DNA from: Trichobilharzia szidati
Lineage: Eukaryota > Platyhelminthes > Trematoda > Strigeidida > Schistosomatidae
Reading direction: 5' to 3'
DNA length: 64,000 nucleotides
Assembly: GCA_944472155.2 (NCBI GenBank)
Contig: OX235279.1
Span: 138,170,920-138,234,919 of the forward strand
Under the pieces are notes generated by a model, which was not told the origin of the DNA, did not search any database, and was given only the letters and a program-made list of their open reading frames with translations. A program made the position numbers and the translations under genes. This document shows, piece by piece, positions 22,986-37,079 of this stretch. The first letter of the stretch is position 1. Each line of letters begins with the position of its first letter.

Positions 22986-24499
22986 ACGTATCCTTCAAAA
23001 TAAAGCTGTTATTATTATTATTATTAAATAGTTTAAAACTGGTTTTTCAATAAGTAAATAGTACGTCCGATAATGATATTCAACTACTGAACCCCATAAT
23101 CAGTAGTGCAATGTTTATCAAAATTATTTACACGCTTAATAATATTCTGCTATTAATGTTACACCTACGCACCTACAAACAAGCATGAATGCATATATAT
23201 ACCTGCAGAGAATCAAGACCTTTCTCAACATAAAGCTCTAAATTGATGAATTAATCAGAGAGTTGACAAAGACAAAATGCAAGTAGTTCGTATTAATTCA
23301 ACATCGAATCTGAATATTTATATTTTTCTAGATAGAATACAAATTTAAGACTTAAAACTAGCAATGAAACCATAATTTATTCTGCTAAACTTGATTCTAT
23401 CTATATAATGCATTTAAAAGTCTTAAATCTTTATTGTTTGAGTACACAACGTCGTCATAGTATATCATAAAATTGTCTCATACATTTGTGTAGGCATGTA
23501 TCTATCTATCTATCTTGATAACAGGTAATTTAAATTGCAATTAAATGGCATATATTCATTATCCAGTGCACAATTATTTAATTAACTAGTTAGTTAGTTA
23601 GTTATTTAGTCAATAATTATGAGCAATAAATAGTGCTCGAAACATCTATTCATTATCATTATCATCATCATCATCATCCTCTATTCATTAATACTGTATC
23701 ACTCACTGTGTTATGTAATCATCGAATGAACTTGTGCAATGAGTCAAATACCTTATTGATGATATATTTGACTGAAAATCAAAATACATGTTATTGTGTG
23801 AATGTTGTAACAAAAAGTGAAAACATTCCTCTTCTGAGATTAATATATATTTTTATAATGATGATTACTATTGATTAGAATCTGTGATACTCTATGTGGA
23901 ATGTGTATCATAACAGTGATAATGTTATTGTCGATGGATTTGTACATGTGTGAGTGCGTGCCAGCGTACGTGCAGTTAATCATTTCAGTACATATATATA
24001 TATATACATATGTACATAGTGCCTGTGTGTGTGTGTGTGTGTGGAATTTGATTATTTTTGTATCAAAGTAATAACAACAATACCTTCGAGATAGTTGAAA
24101 CCAAGTTCTATATATATATATATTACAATTGAAATGTTGAAACATTTTCAATGTTCAATGAGAAATAAGATGAGAAAAAAAATTAACAATGTAACTTATA
24201 AGGCAACTTAGGTTGTATTCGTTTGTATCACTCTATTAGGTATCTAGTGTTGTATAGTAACAGATTTCAGACCGAATTGGTTCAGTTTATCAAAACACAC
24301 ACGCAGACACACACTAAAGAGAGAACAGTAGAAGGCTGACAAATGAGGTGATTGTTTTTGTTTTGTTTAGTGAGACAAGGAAAACTATAAGCTTAATAGG
24401 AAGGAATACAATTTATGAAACTAAACTGTAGTAAGGTGAAACTAGAATAAACTCAAACCATTCCTAATAAATTTTCAGTTATGCACATTAACTATCCCT
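22986..24499. other. No gene; simple repeats
   Basis: Includes (ATT)n at about 23010, (TTAG)n at about 23586, (ATC)n at about 23656, and (TG)n at 24024-24042. No supported gene. Confidence 0.4.
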
Positions 24500-24671
24500 G
24501 GCCGACGCGTACTCCTTTACCTCGTTAAGCCAGTAATGAGACTGGTAAAGAGGGAAGGTTGGGCATGTGGCCAGTAACTCCATCTTGTAAAAATAAACAC
24601 GTCACTGCTACAGAAATTTCAAGCTGTAGCTTGAAGCCCTAGGTTCCACTGGGAACGTAGAGGAATAGAAT
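24500..24671 (+). mobile_element. SINE B, 5'-truncated
   Basis: Lacks the tRNA head. It starts near 'gccgacgcgtactcctttac' and keeps the body and the tail 'gaagccctaggttccactgg'. The 5' truncation fits LINE-type reverse transcription. Confidence 0.75.
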
Positions 24672-25219
24672 TTTTTTAAATACATTAACTATTTTAGATA
24701 CCTGAACAATAGAAAAATTATTGACAAGCCATTAAGGCTAAAAAGAATGGGATGTCATAGAGACAATGGGAGACTGATGTTGCAGTGTAACACGGAGAAG
24801 ACATTTGAGATTCACTAATGTAAATTTCACCTGATACTTTCATGATTCTACGTTTAGGTTACCTGGTCGATGACACCTGCAGACAAAGTCTTTGAGATTT
24901 TTATACGTACATTAGATTAATATTCATGTACTCCATACTGAAGTCATGTTATTTTCTACAATACTACACTTACAGATAAAATAGATAGGATAAGCATTAA
25001 CTTGGCATATCTACAACACATTAGTCGTCTCAAACAAAAAGTAATGCAGCCTTATCGAGTAATGCGTCTTACGTTGCTCCATATCTAAAGTTTGGTCTCT
25101 GCATTGACCACGTGTTCATTCTGTGACATAGAAGTGATAACATGAGAAAAAAATTGTTTAAGGCATTGAGAGATTCACACTAAAAACAGTATTAATAATA
25201 CGTCTGTTCTGAACTGTGT

Positions 25220-25445
25220 GTGGCATTTGCCGACTTACGCTATCTCTGGCGCAGACGTGACACCTGGCTGTCGATCGAAGGACGCGTGAGTGGACTGCTG
25301 AGCAGTTCGCTCGGTGAGACATGGTCATTGAAAGCAGAAGGCATGATAAAGCAAGTTGTCTTTGATCATAGGTGTCTGCGTTCTATCTCTCATGTTAGAT
25401 AGTGTGACAGAGGGAGTAATATTGAGGTCAGGCGTCGAAAGTTAG
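25220..25445 (+). mobile_element. Non-LTR LINE family A, RT C-terminal fragment
   Basis: The first frame reads FADLRYLWRRRDTWLSIEGR, then VFDHRCLRSISHVR, a stop, then NIEVRRRKLG. This is the region after the reverse transcriptase catalytic core in a schistosome non-LTR family (typical form FADLRHLWRRRD...VFDHRCLRNIARICW). The stop and altered residues mark it as dead. It runs directly into family B sequence. Confidence 0.75.
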
Positions 25446-25690
25446 GTAAGGAGGAAAAAGCAACCAGTTAAGATGGCGATGACATGTGACATTACACGCC
25501 AGGCTTCCGAGTGGAACTTGAATGGGAAGCGGCCAGTTAGTCATCCGAGGGTGACATAGAGGTTGTCATGAGAAGAAGAGATGAAAGTATGTGAGTAGAC
25601 GTGGAGCCAGGTGAAAACGTTGGCAGAGAACCGAAGGCAATGGAGACGTGCAGCTGAAGCTCTGTGTTCCTCTAGGAGCCAAAGGAGACC
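25446..25690 (+). mobile_element. RTE LINE family B 3' end, fused to family A
   Basis: From about 25480 ('cattacacgccaggcttccg') it follows the family B 3' pattern to 'gctctgtgttcctctaggag' and the tail. The boundary with family A lies at about 25440-25490. Confidence 0.65.
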
Positions 25691-28107
25691 ATTTTAATAT
25701 GACATGTGTTACGCATAAGATCAGGTTGAAAAAGAGCTAGTGGGTGTCAAATGAAAACATAGAACCAGTCCATGGAGTAATTTTTTTAATAAATGCGAGT
25801 TAATGAATGCTCCAATCCATGAACATAACTGGATGACAAAAACGATGAGGAATATAGAGGAAAGCCAATGCAGTATGCTGAATGACAATTCACGTAGCTT
25901 AGTCATTTAAGTACACCACCGTTCACCGTGTCAAATGTCATGCAATCAGTTAAGCTAAACATGATATCAGTATATTCTTTCCGTTAGTTGTTTAATCATT
26001 GTTTTGTTTTTTTTCTTTTCAAAACTTACTTTATAAAATAAGAAAAATGATATAACTGTGTTCTTATGTAGTGGGAATATGATATTCTGTCATCATTGTA
26101 ACCCAGTACATTACTACTACTAGTCAGATGAAATGAACAACAGAAATTCACATCTAACAAACAGAAGTAAATATCAGTGAAACAAAAACACCATATGTGA
26201 CGAGAGATAAAAAAAACAGTTATGAAAAGTATATTCCATATGTTCCTGGTGAATTTTCCCGTAGTCTTCATGATACTACTTATTGTTTGTGTGCGTAAAT
26301 TTCTGTCATAATGTGGGTGTATTTTGACGTGTCTAACTGGACATTGTGCAAAAGTGAGATATTCAGAGTGCTAGGCTAATTGCTGGATTGGGATTGAGAA
26401 TTACCTGAGCCTCTGTTCTTGTCTCACCTTCACTTATTGCACATTACAAGGGCGTTTTCATAACTAACTAATATCACCTAGAGCAGTATTCAAATCGGTG
26501 AACTGCCGGTTAACCCCTTAAACCGTATTTTAGGCCTTTTCTTTACTGCCAATCCACTGGACTCACAATGGATTGAATCATGGACATGTAGGTAGGTGAT
26601 GAAAGAAGCAAGTTAAAATAGTCAGACAAGGGACTGCGCCATGAACTGTAACTTCTGTCTATCCGCAATATAGAACCATCAGCACCCGCACCCCCCCTAA
26701 TGTCATCTGTGTTTCCGCCTTCACACCCCGCTTGGTGGGACTTACTTCTATCTAACTGGTGAAATCTGCCTTCAAATCACAACCAAATCCTTCAAAACCC
26801 AGTGTGTTTGGATTATCTATTGCATATTTATCACAGTCTTCTACACATAAATCCATTTCGAATAGTCTTTTTTACAACAACAAAAAAAAATAATTTTATA
26901 CACATCAGTGTATTTGAACAATTTAAAAAGATTAACTTAAATGAATAATTGTGATTTTCTCACATATATATATATGCCGAAGGGATTAGTGAATTCATGT
27001 GATTAGTTGTTAACTTTCTAAGTAGGTAAAATGATTGTCATTGAAAAAGAGAGAATCTGAATCACTTATCAACCAATATATATACACATTTATTGCTACA
27101 TTTTGATGAATACACTCTCTGATAATGTATATATGTGTATATATTTTGTTAACTGAAATGAGCAGTCGTAAACAATTTACATCTATCAATAATGAGGTTT
27201 ACACTGTTATACAGATATTTCACTCCTCCATTTAGCTTTATGTAAAAATGTACCGAAATTGTTGAAAGCACATATGATACAGTTTATTTGCCGGTAAACT
27301 TATTAAGCCTTTTAATGTTGTGCTGTTTCGACGAAAGAGATAGACAAAGATATGGAGGGGAAGGGGGAGAGAGAGTGTATATGTGTGAAAGAGAGAGATA
27401 AGAGTATACTGGACAATATGTAAAACAGTAACCAACTGGTATATATACACATATATATGTACCATTTTTCTAAAAAAAGGTTCCATTTTAAATGTTCACC
27501 AAAAAATAGCAGTAATTATAGTGTTGTTATATAAAGGAGGAAAAAATCATAGTGGAAAAGAAAACAAGCAAGCTAGTGAACCAACTACTTACTACTGCTT
27601 GTTATTGCTACTACTACTACTACTACTAGATGTATCCATTAGATAATGGTAGATGAAATTTTTTTTCTGGAAAAAAGGAACACACTCAGATAAAAAAGAT
27701 TATGGGTAGTTGAAACTCATATCACCGTTTTAGCCTTTTAAACTTAGACAATAAAATGTTGGAAAAAAAGTGTGTAAGTGCATGTGTGTGTGCGTGTGTG
27801 CGCGCGCGCGAAAGGTGTGGAATTAAGTTCCTAGTAGGAGCAGTAATATTATTGTGTTATCAGTTATCTAATAACACATTTAATCATTTTCGATAAATAC
27901 AATTCAGGCTTAGCTTAGTGTACATGGATTTGTGCATTTTAGTTTCCATTAGCATGAAAGACTATCCTCATAGATGACGCCATAATAAAAGTACTCGCCT
28001 ATGAATAGCGTTATAAATAATAAAAGTCGTGTAGCTAAGTATGATTTGGTAATTAAATTATACACACAACGTTTAATATTATTTTATATTAAACAGATGA
28101 ACTTCAG
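25691..28107. other. No gene seen
   Basis: AT-rich. 26640-26700 resembles the HH body. An alternating purine-pyrimidine stretch with (GC)n lies at 27783-27810. No supported gene. Confidence 0.4.
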
Positions 28108-28151
28108 TGATAAGTCGTACTCCTGTTTATAATGGAACCATCTGTGATGAA
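28108..28151 (+). CDS. Candidate small exon
   Basis: Acceptor 'gatgaacttcag' and a consensus donor (GAA|GTAAGT) enclose 44 bases reading ISRTPVYNGTICDE (phase 1 in, phase 0 out). Short exons between large introns are common in schistosome genes. There is no partner exon with matching phase nearby, so this could be chance. Confidence 0.25.
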
Positions 28152-30039
28152 GTAAGTTATGTGTGTTATACAAAGTTTAACAACAAAAGAGCTAATCTGA
28201 CAAAAAGGTGACTTTAGTAATTGACTTGTGGAATTGAGCTTCCCACGTCTAAAGACTACTTAATTATTTCTTACCTATTTGACGTGGAATCATTGTCACG
28301 AATGCTTATTCAACAGAAACTTTTAAACACTGCACTAAGAACAACTTCAGAGAGATAAAATCAATTCATTTTATACTTCATGGGAGTTGTCATCAGTTGT
28401 ATACACTCTAAGTAATAAAATACATAAGCCGTCAATATGAATGACATAATTTAGACATGGTTTTAACTGTGAATAGCCCAACGGCTAACACATATTGAAA
28501 ATGGAGACAATGTACAAATGATGCAGCTGAATGTGTAGAATTTAAGCCTAGTTCGCACACATAAGTGGAGATGACCTACGTTAAAATCATGTGGTCTTTT
28601 TTTCCCTCTTCTATTCTTAAAAAGCTTTCCCCGACAAATTCAATTTTTCCACATTTTAAAAATTAAAATCAGATAAGTAGAAATAAATATTCCTGTATTT
28701 TCATCAGTTTACCTGCTGCATCACGTGAACGACAGTATTCGCCTTATTATTATTATTATCATTATTATTGTTACTATTATTATTACTATTGTTACCCTAT
28801 CACCACGAAGTTGGTGCACTTTTACTGAGGCTGAGAATTCATGAAGCGATAAGTAGTTGGTGTTCACTTAATCACAGTGAAAGTTATTAATACTCTTAAA
28901 AATTATCTTTTGAATTAATAATTAATAATGTTTATTGGATTTTTTACATATTTGTTTTAAAAAAACAAACATTTCATCACCAAGTATTAATATAATTTTC
29001 ATGCATGTATAAACTTGAAAGTTTTACAATGAGTGAAGACAAGAGCAAATATACCGAGTGGAAGTGTAGACAAATAGTTACCGAAATGATATTATAAATA
29101 ATACATACACACTTATCCACATGAAACTTGTACTGGTAAATGTGGGTGGAGGTCGGCAACGGCAAACGAATAAAAAAACATGACATCTTCGCATATTCTT
29201 CCTTTCTCCTTAGCTCCTCCTCTCTCCAACTCTCACCATCTCTGTATCTTGACAGCCTCCTGCTAACTTTGAATCTAAACATCTTTCTTCCTACTCATCA
29301 TTTATCGTTTTACTTAAATTAATTTCAGTGTATAAATAATGATTATGCTGTTCACCTGTGCATTTCATAAACAGTAAGGAAATATATGTAAGGAGAGAAA
29401 ATAGCATATGTACTGATGTTTCCCCTGAAATTAATGAGTGATGCATGTATTCGCTTTCGCATTTTCTCTGTGTTTATTATTCTCTTTCTCTGTCATGACA
29501 AACTGTGTAAATCCGTCAACATATACGCGCACATACTTTATTTACACATCCATAGTTTCTTGAATAGTCTAATAAAATTTTTCACTCAAAATTGCACACA
29601 AAAAACATTGGTAGGATGTAGTAAATATGACTTTAGCATTGTTCTACTATTTGCCAGAACAACCTACTCTCTTAAAACACACATATACACATGTATACCA
29701 ATTTGTTCGTGAGAAGAATTTTAGGAGATAGACAGAGGAGAATACAGAAAGAAAAAAGTGGTGAACATCGCATGTTGAATGTGAAGTAGAAAGAACAAAC
29801 CGCAAAAATATAAGCCTGCGTATAGAGACAATCGTGTTTAAACAGATTCACTTAGTTTTAAAGTAAGTCCATTTTATTAATACTACTTTTTACTTAGCCT
29901 CCTGTACTCAGAATAAAAAACAAAATTCGGTTTCTCAACACCATTGTTAGGTCTTTTCTTCGGAAACTTAGTGCGTGCATCACGAAAGGCATTTCAAGCA
30001 GCTAGTTTATAGGCCTTTTATCAAAAGTTGCCTTCGTCA
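28152..30039. other. No gene seen
   Basis: AT-rich with ATT-type simple repeats at about 28746-28790. Confidence 0.4.
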
Positions 30040-30395
30040 GCTCCATGCTGAAGATCAGATGGCCAGTCAGAAATAATTAGCAACAGGATACCCCAGGAAT
30101 GAACCAACCAAGAACCTATTCTATTACTCAAGAAATGTGTAAGCGAAAATGGAAATGGATCGGGCACACGCTAAGATCGTTGGATGACATCGCGTGCCAG
30201 ACCTTCACTCGAGTGAAAGCTGAATGGGAAACGAAGCATTCGACGTCCGAGAGTGACACGGAGGAGATTGAGCTAGGAGGAGATAACAGATTATGAGCAA
30301 TCGTGGAGCCAGCTGAAGAGGACGGCAGAGAATAGGACGAAATGGAGACGTGCTGTAGAAGGCCTATGCCCTACTCGGAATAATAATATATATTT
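30040..30395 (+). mobile_element. RTE LINE (family B) 3' fragment
   Basis: The + frame at 30099-30296 reads CKRKWKWIGHTLRSLDDIAC, the conserved RTE C-terminal signature, followed by DTEEIELGGD. It ends 'gaaggcctatgccctactcg' and an AAT-like tail. It is 5'-truncated with frame breaks. Confidence 0.82.
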
Positions 30396-30864
30396 TGGAT
30401 AAAATTATCATTTTAATTGGTGTGTGTATGGTGTAAATACTGACACATGCGCACATACCTAGATGTGATATAAAATATATAACAGACTACAGTAAATTTG
30501 TCCTGCTTATACAAATACAGCGTGTAAGTAGTTAACATCAATTCATTAACACATATCAGCTAACAATTTCTTCACTGTACTGAATTAGCTCCACCTGACG
30601 TTCCGTTGAGTTCAAGTGTTCATAACGATAAAAAACGCAATATTAATTCGAAACCAAATTCTTAGGGTTAATTACGTAACACATTCCAGCTTGCTGACTG
30701 AAATATAAGATACTGATAATGTGGCTTACTTTCTTTATTTATAACCTTTATCACTCCAATTGGTAATCTTTTTCAACAGAATTAAATAGATAACAACTTT
30801 TGACTATTAAGTAATCTCTATTAAGTATCCGTCTACAGTTAATCTGTGAACAATTCTAACTCCC

Positions 30865-31080
30865 TCATCCCTTGCTTTCCAAGTTTTCGAGTTTCAGTAG
30901 ATGTGGTGTTGTCTTTTTTTACGGGGAATCGTTGGCTAGTCTCATGCCACACCCTCTATTTTTCCGTGACATACTAAAGGTTAGGCGCAATTTTTTAGGA
31001 ATGCCTCAGCTGGGAACCGAACCTCCAGTGTGGCTGGAGTGCATTCTACGACTGAAACTCAATCCTCCAGCCAAATACAC
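30865..31080 (-). mobile_element. SINE B, degenerate
   Basis: Minus-strand copy. Body 'acaccacatctactgaaact' and head with B-box-like GGTTCCCAGC are visible. The A box is diverged. Confidence 0.55.
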
Positions 31081-31434
31081 AGAGTAATCTGATGAAGTTA
31101 TTACTTTACAATTCTCCGTTGATGGATTTTATCGGAGTGATAAGCTCCGGGTACTATTGAAAGCTGGGCTGCTAGTGAATACACTTCAACGATTTCATCT
31201 TACAGTTAACTTGGTGCTGTTGTCCCAAATAAGAACAAACAAAAAATGTCTTAAAGCTAGGGTCAATACAGAGATTCAGTCCAGGTGAATGTAATACTTT
31301 ACACTATTCCTTCTATTGATATTCACTTTTAATATCCCATCATCTGCCAATCAACACATCTCTCCTCTCAATAAATGCAATTAACTCGACCAAAAAAATA
31401 AATTATTTAAAAGTGTAATAATATTTCATATTAG

Positions 31435-31486
31435 ATCGCCTTGTTTTTCTATCGATGAGAAAAAGGAGGCAAAAATAACAGTGAAT
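31435..31486 (+). CDS. Candidate small exon
   Basis: Acceptor 'tatttcatattag', donor AAT|GTAAGTGA, and an open frame SPCFSIDEKKEAKITVN (phase 2 in, 0 out). A very good acceptor follows at 31642 ('tgtttatttcag') with an open phase-0 frame LVKCFTIIIGWSKL, which may be the next exon. I do not recognise the protein. Confidence 0.22.
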
Positions 31487-31925
31487 GTAAGTGAACAACT
31501 CATTTTTTGTAATCAACTTTGAAACATCTCTAGCGTATATATATAATAAATAACTGATCAAGATTGTGAATATTATAATTTCGGCCTAATAGAATCGTGA
31601 GATATCATCATGGTGTATAGCTTTTGTTGTTGTTTATTTCAGTTAGTGAAATGCTTTACTATCATCATAGGGTGGAGTAAATTGGTAGACGGGGGAAAAA
31701 AGGCAGGGAGGCATGGCATTGGTCCAGCATAGCAATCATATATACATACATATATATATAGTGGAACCTACTCATTAAAGGACAACGAAAATGAACAGTA
31801 GATGCCGTTCCGTGTTACATGCACTATATGGAATATGAAATCTGTGAACAGATAAGATAACTGCATATAAATAACTGATAAAACTATTAATATCTCCATT
31901 ACTTTTATAAATCATATCTAGCTAT

Positions 31926-31933
<8 letters not shown>

Positions 31934-31974
<41 letters not shown>
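31934..31974. repeat. (AT)n microsatellite
   Basis: Uninterrupted AT tract of about 41 bases. Confidence 0.92.
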
Positions 31975-31977
<3 letters not shown>

Positions 31978-33387
31978 CATTAGGTAATGTTTCATGGTCA
32001 TACTAGTTACCATGATCAGAATTATTGTTAAAATTTCATGGGGGAAATCTATTTCACTTTCTGCACAACTACAGATAACTATCTACTTGACCATGGTTAG
32101 CAGTAGTATATCAACTTAACTGAATGATTTTTATTCACCAAGAAAAATCAATGAGCATAAATGACTAGTTTAAATTCTAAACACTCGTCTGTATCCTTTT
32201 TTCTATTCAGGTAAAGTGAAGTGATTATTATTATTAATTGATTAATGCGAATAGTTGAATATCACTAACACTTGAAAACCCTGGTTTTTCAAACAAATCA
32301 AAATGAAAAGTTCACTCGAATGAATTTACCAACTAAAGTTGCCTGGATTGTGTGTATTGGTGACTGCAACTCTGCCTAAAAACGTAAGCTATGACTATTT
32401 ATTATTTATTGTCTGTCTTAAAGTACCCACGTAGAATTTTGATGAATAAAACCCGGCTAAACTGATAGTAGTTGGTCTGTTGGTTATATTGGCTGATAGT
32501 GCAACTTGGTTAATACCCTATATGAGAAACTTCACTATGTACACTAGTTCCCATAAAAGTGGTAAATGACAACGAATTATAATAATTGATATTATATACC
32601 TGAAAGTCTGTTGTTTAGAGAAGCACCTTTATCCAAAAATCCCAACAATCTTTATTTATTTCCCCTTAGGAATATTCTCAGTTTACCAATACGTGGACAT
32701 TATAAAAATTTGTATTGCAACGATAAGTTAGCTCCGTAGTAGTAGCAACCCTGAATGCAGCTCCTGATGACGTGAGTTTAACTGTAGACATCAGTTACTT
32801 CGAAGTTTCAGGTACGCTTTGCTGATGAGTGACTCTAGGCATGAAACCGCACCGTCAATAGCCGTCAACCATGTAACATCAATTCAAAGTGTATCATGAT
32901 TGCGGCTAAACAATTTGACTAGTAGAATTCAGACAGTATCAACACTAGGAGCCATATACATGTTGACTCTGGTTACCCTGTAGGATAACCATACAAATAA
33001 TACAACGTTGACGCCTTAGGTGAGATTGTAGAAAGTGTCGGGAATGAAAAAGGATTTTGATTAATTTTATGCCATTTTAATGAGTTACTGATATTTTTAA
33101 TATCTATATTAGATCTCGTTGACTAGATTATGATAACTTTGACATTAACATAAAACAGCAAGATACAATCGGACATTTTCTCCACTGTGGTATTCTCTAA
33201 ATGTTACAAGGTAAAAAAGATATGCTAGCTATGTCGAGAGAAATTACCTCAACTACAGTAACTAGTGTATTATTGCTATATTATCATTACTATTGTATTA
33301 TATCTAGAATACTTTAAATTCTCAGTCTGCTTTTTGTAGTCTAATCAGTAGCGTGAGAGCAGAATGCTAAGGTGAGATTTGTTGCAC

Positions 33388-33416
33388 ATTGTATTGTATT
33401 GTATTGTATTGTATTG
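33388..33416. repeat. (ATTGT)n microsatellite
   Basis: Five to six perfect ATTGT units. Confidence 0.92.
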
Positions 33417-33759
33417 AATTACTACGGTCATCCTAGTTCTTTTCAAATCACTTCGTGAGAAATTCAAAATTAAATATTATAAGGTTATTGTAGATGTATG
33501 TAGTGTCTAGTACGTCATGTGCAGTCACCGCTCTATCACTCTGTCAACCTCTATAGTCAATACATGACCAAGGTATACATCCCATTGACCAAACAGCTAT
33601 TTATACATATACAGTTTATTTTATTTAAACAATTAGTCAAACGACATGAAATAGTGTTCAAATATACATGGTATTCTTTTGTTAATGCTGTAAATAACCG
33701 TGAGAAATGTTCAAGTAGATATATCGTATTCTGCTGAACTGTGAAAATATGTGGGAATG

Positions 33760-34150
33760 ACATTCCGTCGATACACATTGTCTGTATCTGTCTTTCAGTC
33801 TGCATTCAACATAGAACTTGGCACCGAAGTGCAGCAGTTCGAGTTGCCATGTTTCAAATAACACACAAAGGTAGACAAGATGATGAGTGAAGTGAATCAA
33901 GAGAGTTTTGACAAGTATAAGAGTGAAACAGAATGAGTAATGGTAGAAAGGGATACGAAAGACTACAGAGACTGAATACATCTGCGTAAGCCATTGACAA
34001 CGATTTTGAGCCATGTCACCTATTGTCTCCAGCCACTGATTCTTAGAGTCCCGAGGGCCCCAACTCGGAAGTCTGCATCTCTCTACCTGACTCAGTTTGA
34101 CTGTCAAGGTTTCATGGATTGATGCCATGTTTTTGTTTGGCCACCACTTA
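33760..34150 (-). mobile_element. Non-LTR LINE family A, 3' end
   Basis: The minus-strand frame reads LSQVERCRLPSWGPRDSKNQ, then WLETIGDMAQNRCQW, the conserved C-terminus of this family. It is followed by a 3' region with 'cgaactgctgcacttcggtg' and a TCTG/CAGA-rich end near 33780. The same end recurs at 47.6 kb. It is 5'-truncated. Confidence 0.8.
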
Positions 34151-35596
34151 TTCTTTTACAACCTGCACTTGTATCAGCTAGTAATTCCCGTCTGTATGAA
34201 CACCACAAATACATTATCAGTTTACTGCAGTCGAGTGAGTGAATGAATATGATGATCAATAGGGACAAAGCCAACAGCATTCACAAGTTGGCCATTTGAT
34301 TCACTTATCTTAAGTAACTAAGATTGCTAAAGGTGACTTTCTAACAAATAACTGCCTGCCATATCGAAAGAATATTACGCCAAATAAGACAAAGAAATAA
34401 ACCAACAAAGATTAACAATGAACTTGCATGTATTGCATTGACCAGCATTAGATTTTGGAATCCCATCTCAAATTGTCTGTCTTCGCTACCTTTACCACTT
34501 TGAAAATAGTCCTCTCTGACTTCCACTATGGGTAAAATTTACTGGATGACGTTTCGAGCACAATTTATTGCTCATAATCATATCACCTTGATGTGATATG
34601 TGAGAATTTATCAAAACAAATTTCACCCGTAATGGAGTTATACTCTACCACAGTGCACAAGTCTTATTCTTATATCAATGATACTTTCTGATTCTCACCT
34701 GAGAGTTAAGAACTCAGAAGCAAAAGCACAGGAGCACACACACATAAACGATGACCCCCAGCCACACACACACATTTCGAATTGAAATGAATTCTATTGC
34801 AGACAAGTATGGCTTTTTAAGTGACTATTTTGAGTTGGGAAGCGAAATGATAAGCCAAATCAATATTGAACAAAGGCACCAATATACCACCTTATAAAGG
34901 CGAATTACTATCCTGTTTTGTACTTTTACTTTACTTATTCAGATATAACTTTCCCCTCCTTTTTCATCTTCTCTACGCCTACTTTAACTCGTTTGCATTG
35001 AAGACACTTGAAACTATTTGCGTTCTATATCACATTCCTTATTAATTCCTATAGCACACACCCTTTTGTTATGTGTAAATATATGCATATAAAGATAAAC
35101 TAATCTGTGTTACTCCTTTTGTAGTTTACAGACGACGATAACAATAATAACAACAACAACAATCGTAGCAATAACAGTTAACAGTACCGAGAATAGCAAC
35201 ACAGCGAAGAAAAGAGGCAAAATGAGCGGGAGCTAAGCTACGGAAAATTGCTTTGAACGTGTAAATATTTAATTTTATCTCTACACCTCTATACATATAT
35301 ATATATATATAATTACTTGTTTTCTTTTATTTCTTTTACTAAAGAAAAACAGCTTTATGATAGATTTGCCCAAACCATTTAAGTGGCGGAGCTATTGTTC
35401 GTATTTAAGACGAATGTGTATGAAATGTTTTCGTACGTGTTTGTATGTGTGTGTGTACGGGGTGGGCGTGTTTACTTACTGAAAGTAGGAGGTGGAGGTG
35501 GCGACAGCCGCTGAGGAGGTGGAAAGATGTGGGCAGAAAATTACAGCATTTTAAAGTTTTTCCATGTGCAGTGAAAGAAAATACCCGTTGCTACAC

Positions 35597-35627
<31 letters not shown>

Positions 35628-36796
35628 GCTGAGTTATTGTTATTACTACCAAATAACTGTTCTTTAGTTATCAGTCATAAAAAGATGTGAATCAGACATA
35701 ATTTTTCAAAATTTATTGATTTGAGCTGTAGGAAACACAGTGTTACAGTCTTGTTTCCTTTCTTAAACCATATCAACCCAACATGCAAATCTTATTTTTA
35801 TAGCTTGTGAAATTTCATATCAAACAAACACACAAACAAAGCCTTTCCTCACAGGCTACAGAGGCATTAAAAGAAGTGGAACCCACGGACACACACACAC
35901 ACACACACCTGTTCCATCCGACTTCGAGGGTCCTGATTAGTTCTCACCTATAATAACTGCATAAGTGTGAAGTCAATAGGTTTTCAACTTACATAAACTG
36001 AAAATCCAATGAACCGTGATTCTAACATCTGTTAATTCATCGATGAATTCATATTCTCGCAAATCACTTGACTGAATTTATAAGACTGGATTAGCTACGG
36101 TCTAAACATTAAACTATATTCTCCTACTGATGAGTAATGCTCTTAAACGATATGTTGATGAGAAGTTCGAATAAAATATTAGAGATGTTTGACTATGGAA
36201 ATCAATTGCTATTATTGTTGGTTTGCATAAAGTTAAGGTATGGAGAGACACACCAGAGTGTATTATAGTTGATGTTATACAGATAAATAAACTCATCAAC
36301 GTTTTAACTGACTAGACAATCAGTATAACGATTGCATTATTAGTTTGTTAACAAAAGCACTTCTAAGTTTAACAATGAGCCACACAAACCTGAGAAGTGA
36401 ATATCTAAAAGAAACAGAATGGATTCCCACCAAACTACAAAAAAGTCTGCCCTTACAACTACCTATTAATTAATAGTTAGAAGTATGAATACCTACTGAC
36501 TGACTCCTTTTACACACAACATGAACATATAAATCCCACTGGTCCCTTCTAAATTGTGTCATTCTAGTTGAACAACGAACACAAATGAAATAAATTAAGA
36601 CGTTTAGTAAATTATTCCACAAGTGATGATATTTCCGGCATTGCCATTAAATTAAATTAATTTCAGTGGACGTTATTTCATCTTAGAAGAGCAAACCACA
36701 GGGAGTTACAAACTGTAATAAATGCATAAATGCATATGATAGGACTTTACACAATCTGTCCTTTTGGGTAAAGTTGTGACATAAAATTTAGTGTAC

Positions 36797-36797
<1 letters not shown>
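34151..36797. other. No gene seen
   Basis: AT-rich. It includes an (ATT)n tract and short AC repeats. No supported gene or large repeat. Confidence 0.4.
35597..35628. repeat. (ATT)n microsatellite
   Basis: About ten perfect ATT units. Confidence 0.9.

Positions 36798-36828
<31 letters not shown>
36798..36828. repeat. (AT)n microsatellite
   Basis: AT tract immediately before a SINE B copy. Confidence 0.9.
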
Positions 36829-36832
36829 TGAA

Positions 36833-37010
36833 GTACGCCGGTGGTTCAGCGGTAGAAAGCTTGACAATCACACACGTGACCCGGGGTTCAATCCTCGGCC
36901 GACTAACTCGTAGAAACCTCGCTAAGACGATAGTAATGCCGGCAAAGAGGGAAGGTTGAGAGTGAGGTTACCTGCCCCACTCCATAAAAAATAAAACCAC
37001 TGCTACTGAA
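36833..37010 (+). mobile_element. SINE B between AT microsatellites
   Basis: The head has a perfect A box (TGGTTCAGCGG) and B box (GGTTCAATCC). The body runs to 'accactgctactgaaat' and then stops in an AT tract, so the LINE-like tail is missing. Confidence 0.82.
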
Positions 37011-37079
37011 ATATATACATATATATTGATGTAAATGTGAAATTTATCAAGTGTATTACCTACTATTCAACCAAAGTGT

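Larger units (their letters stand above)
31487..33759. other. No gene confirmed; microsatellites
   Basis: Contains the (AT)n and ATTGT tracts listed separately. A strong acceptor 'tttatttccccttag' at 32669 precedes NILSLPIRGHYKN, without a convincing donor. Confidence 0.35.
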
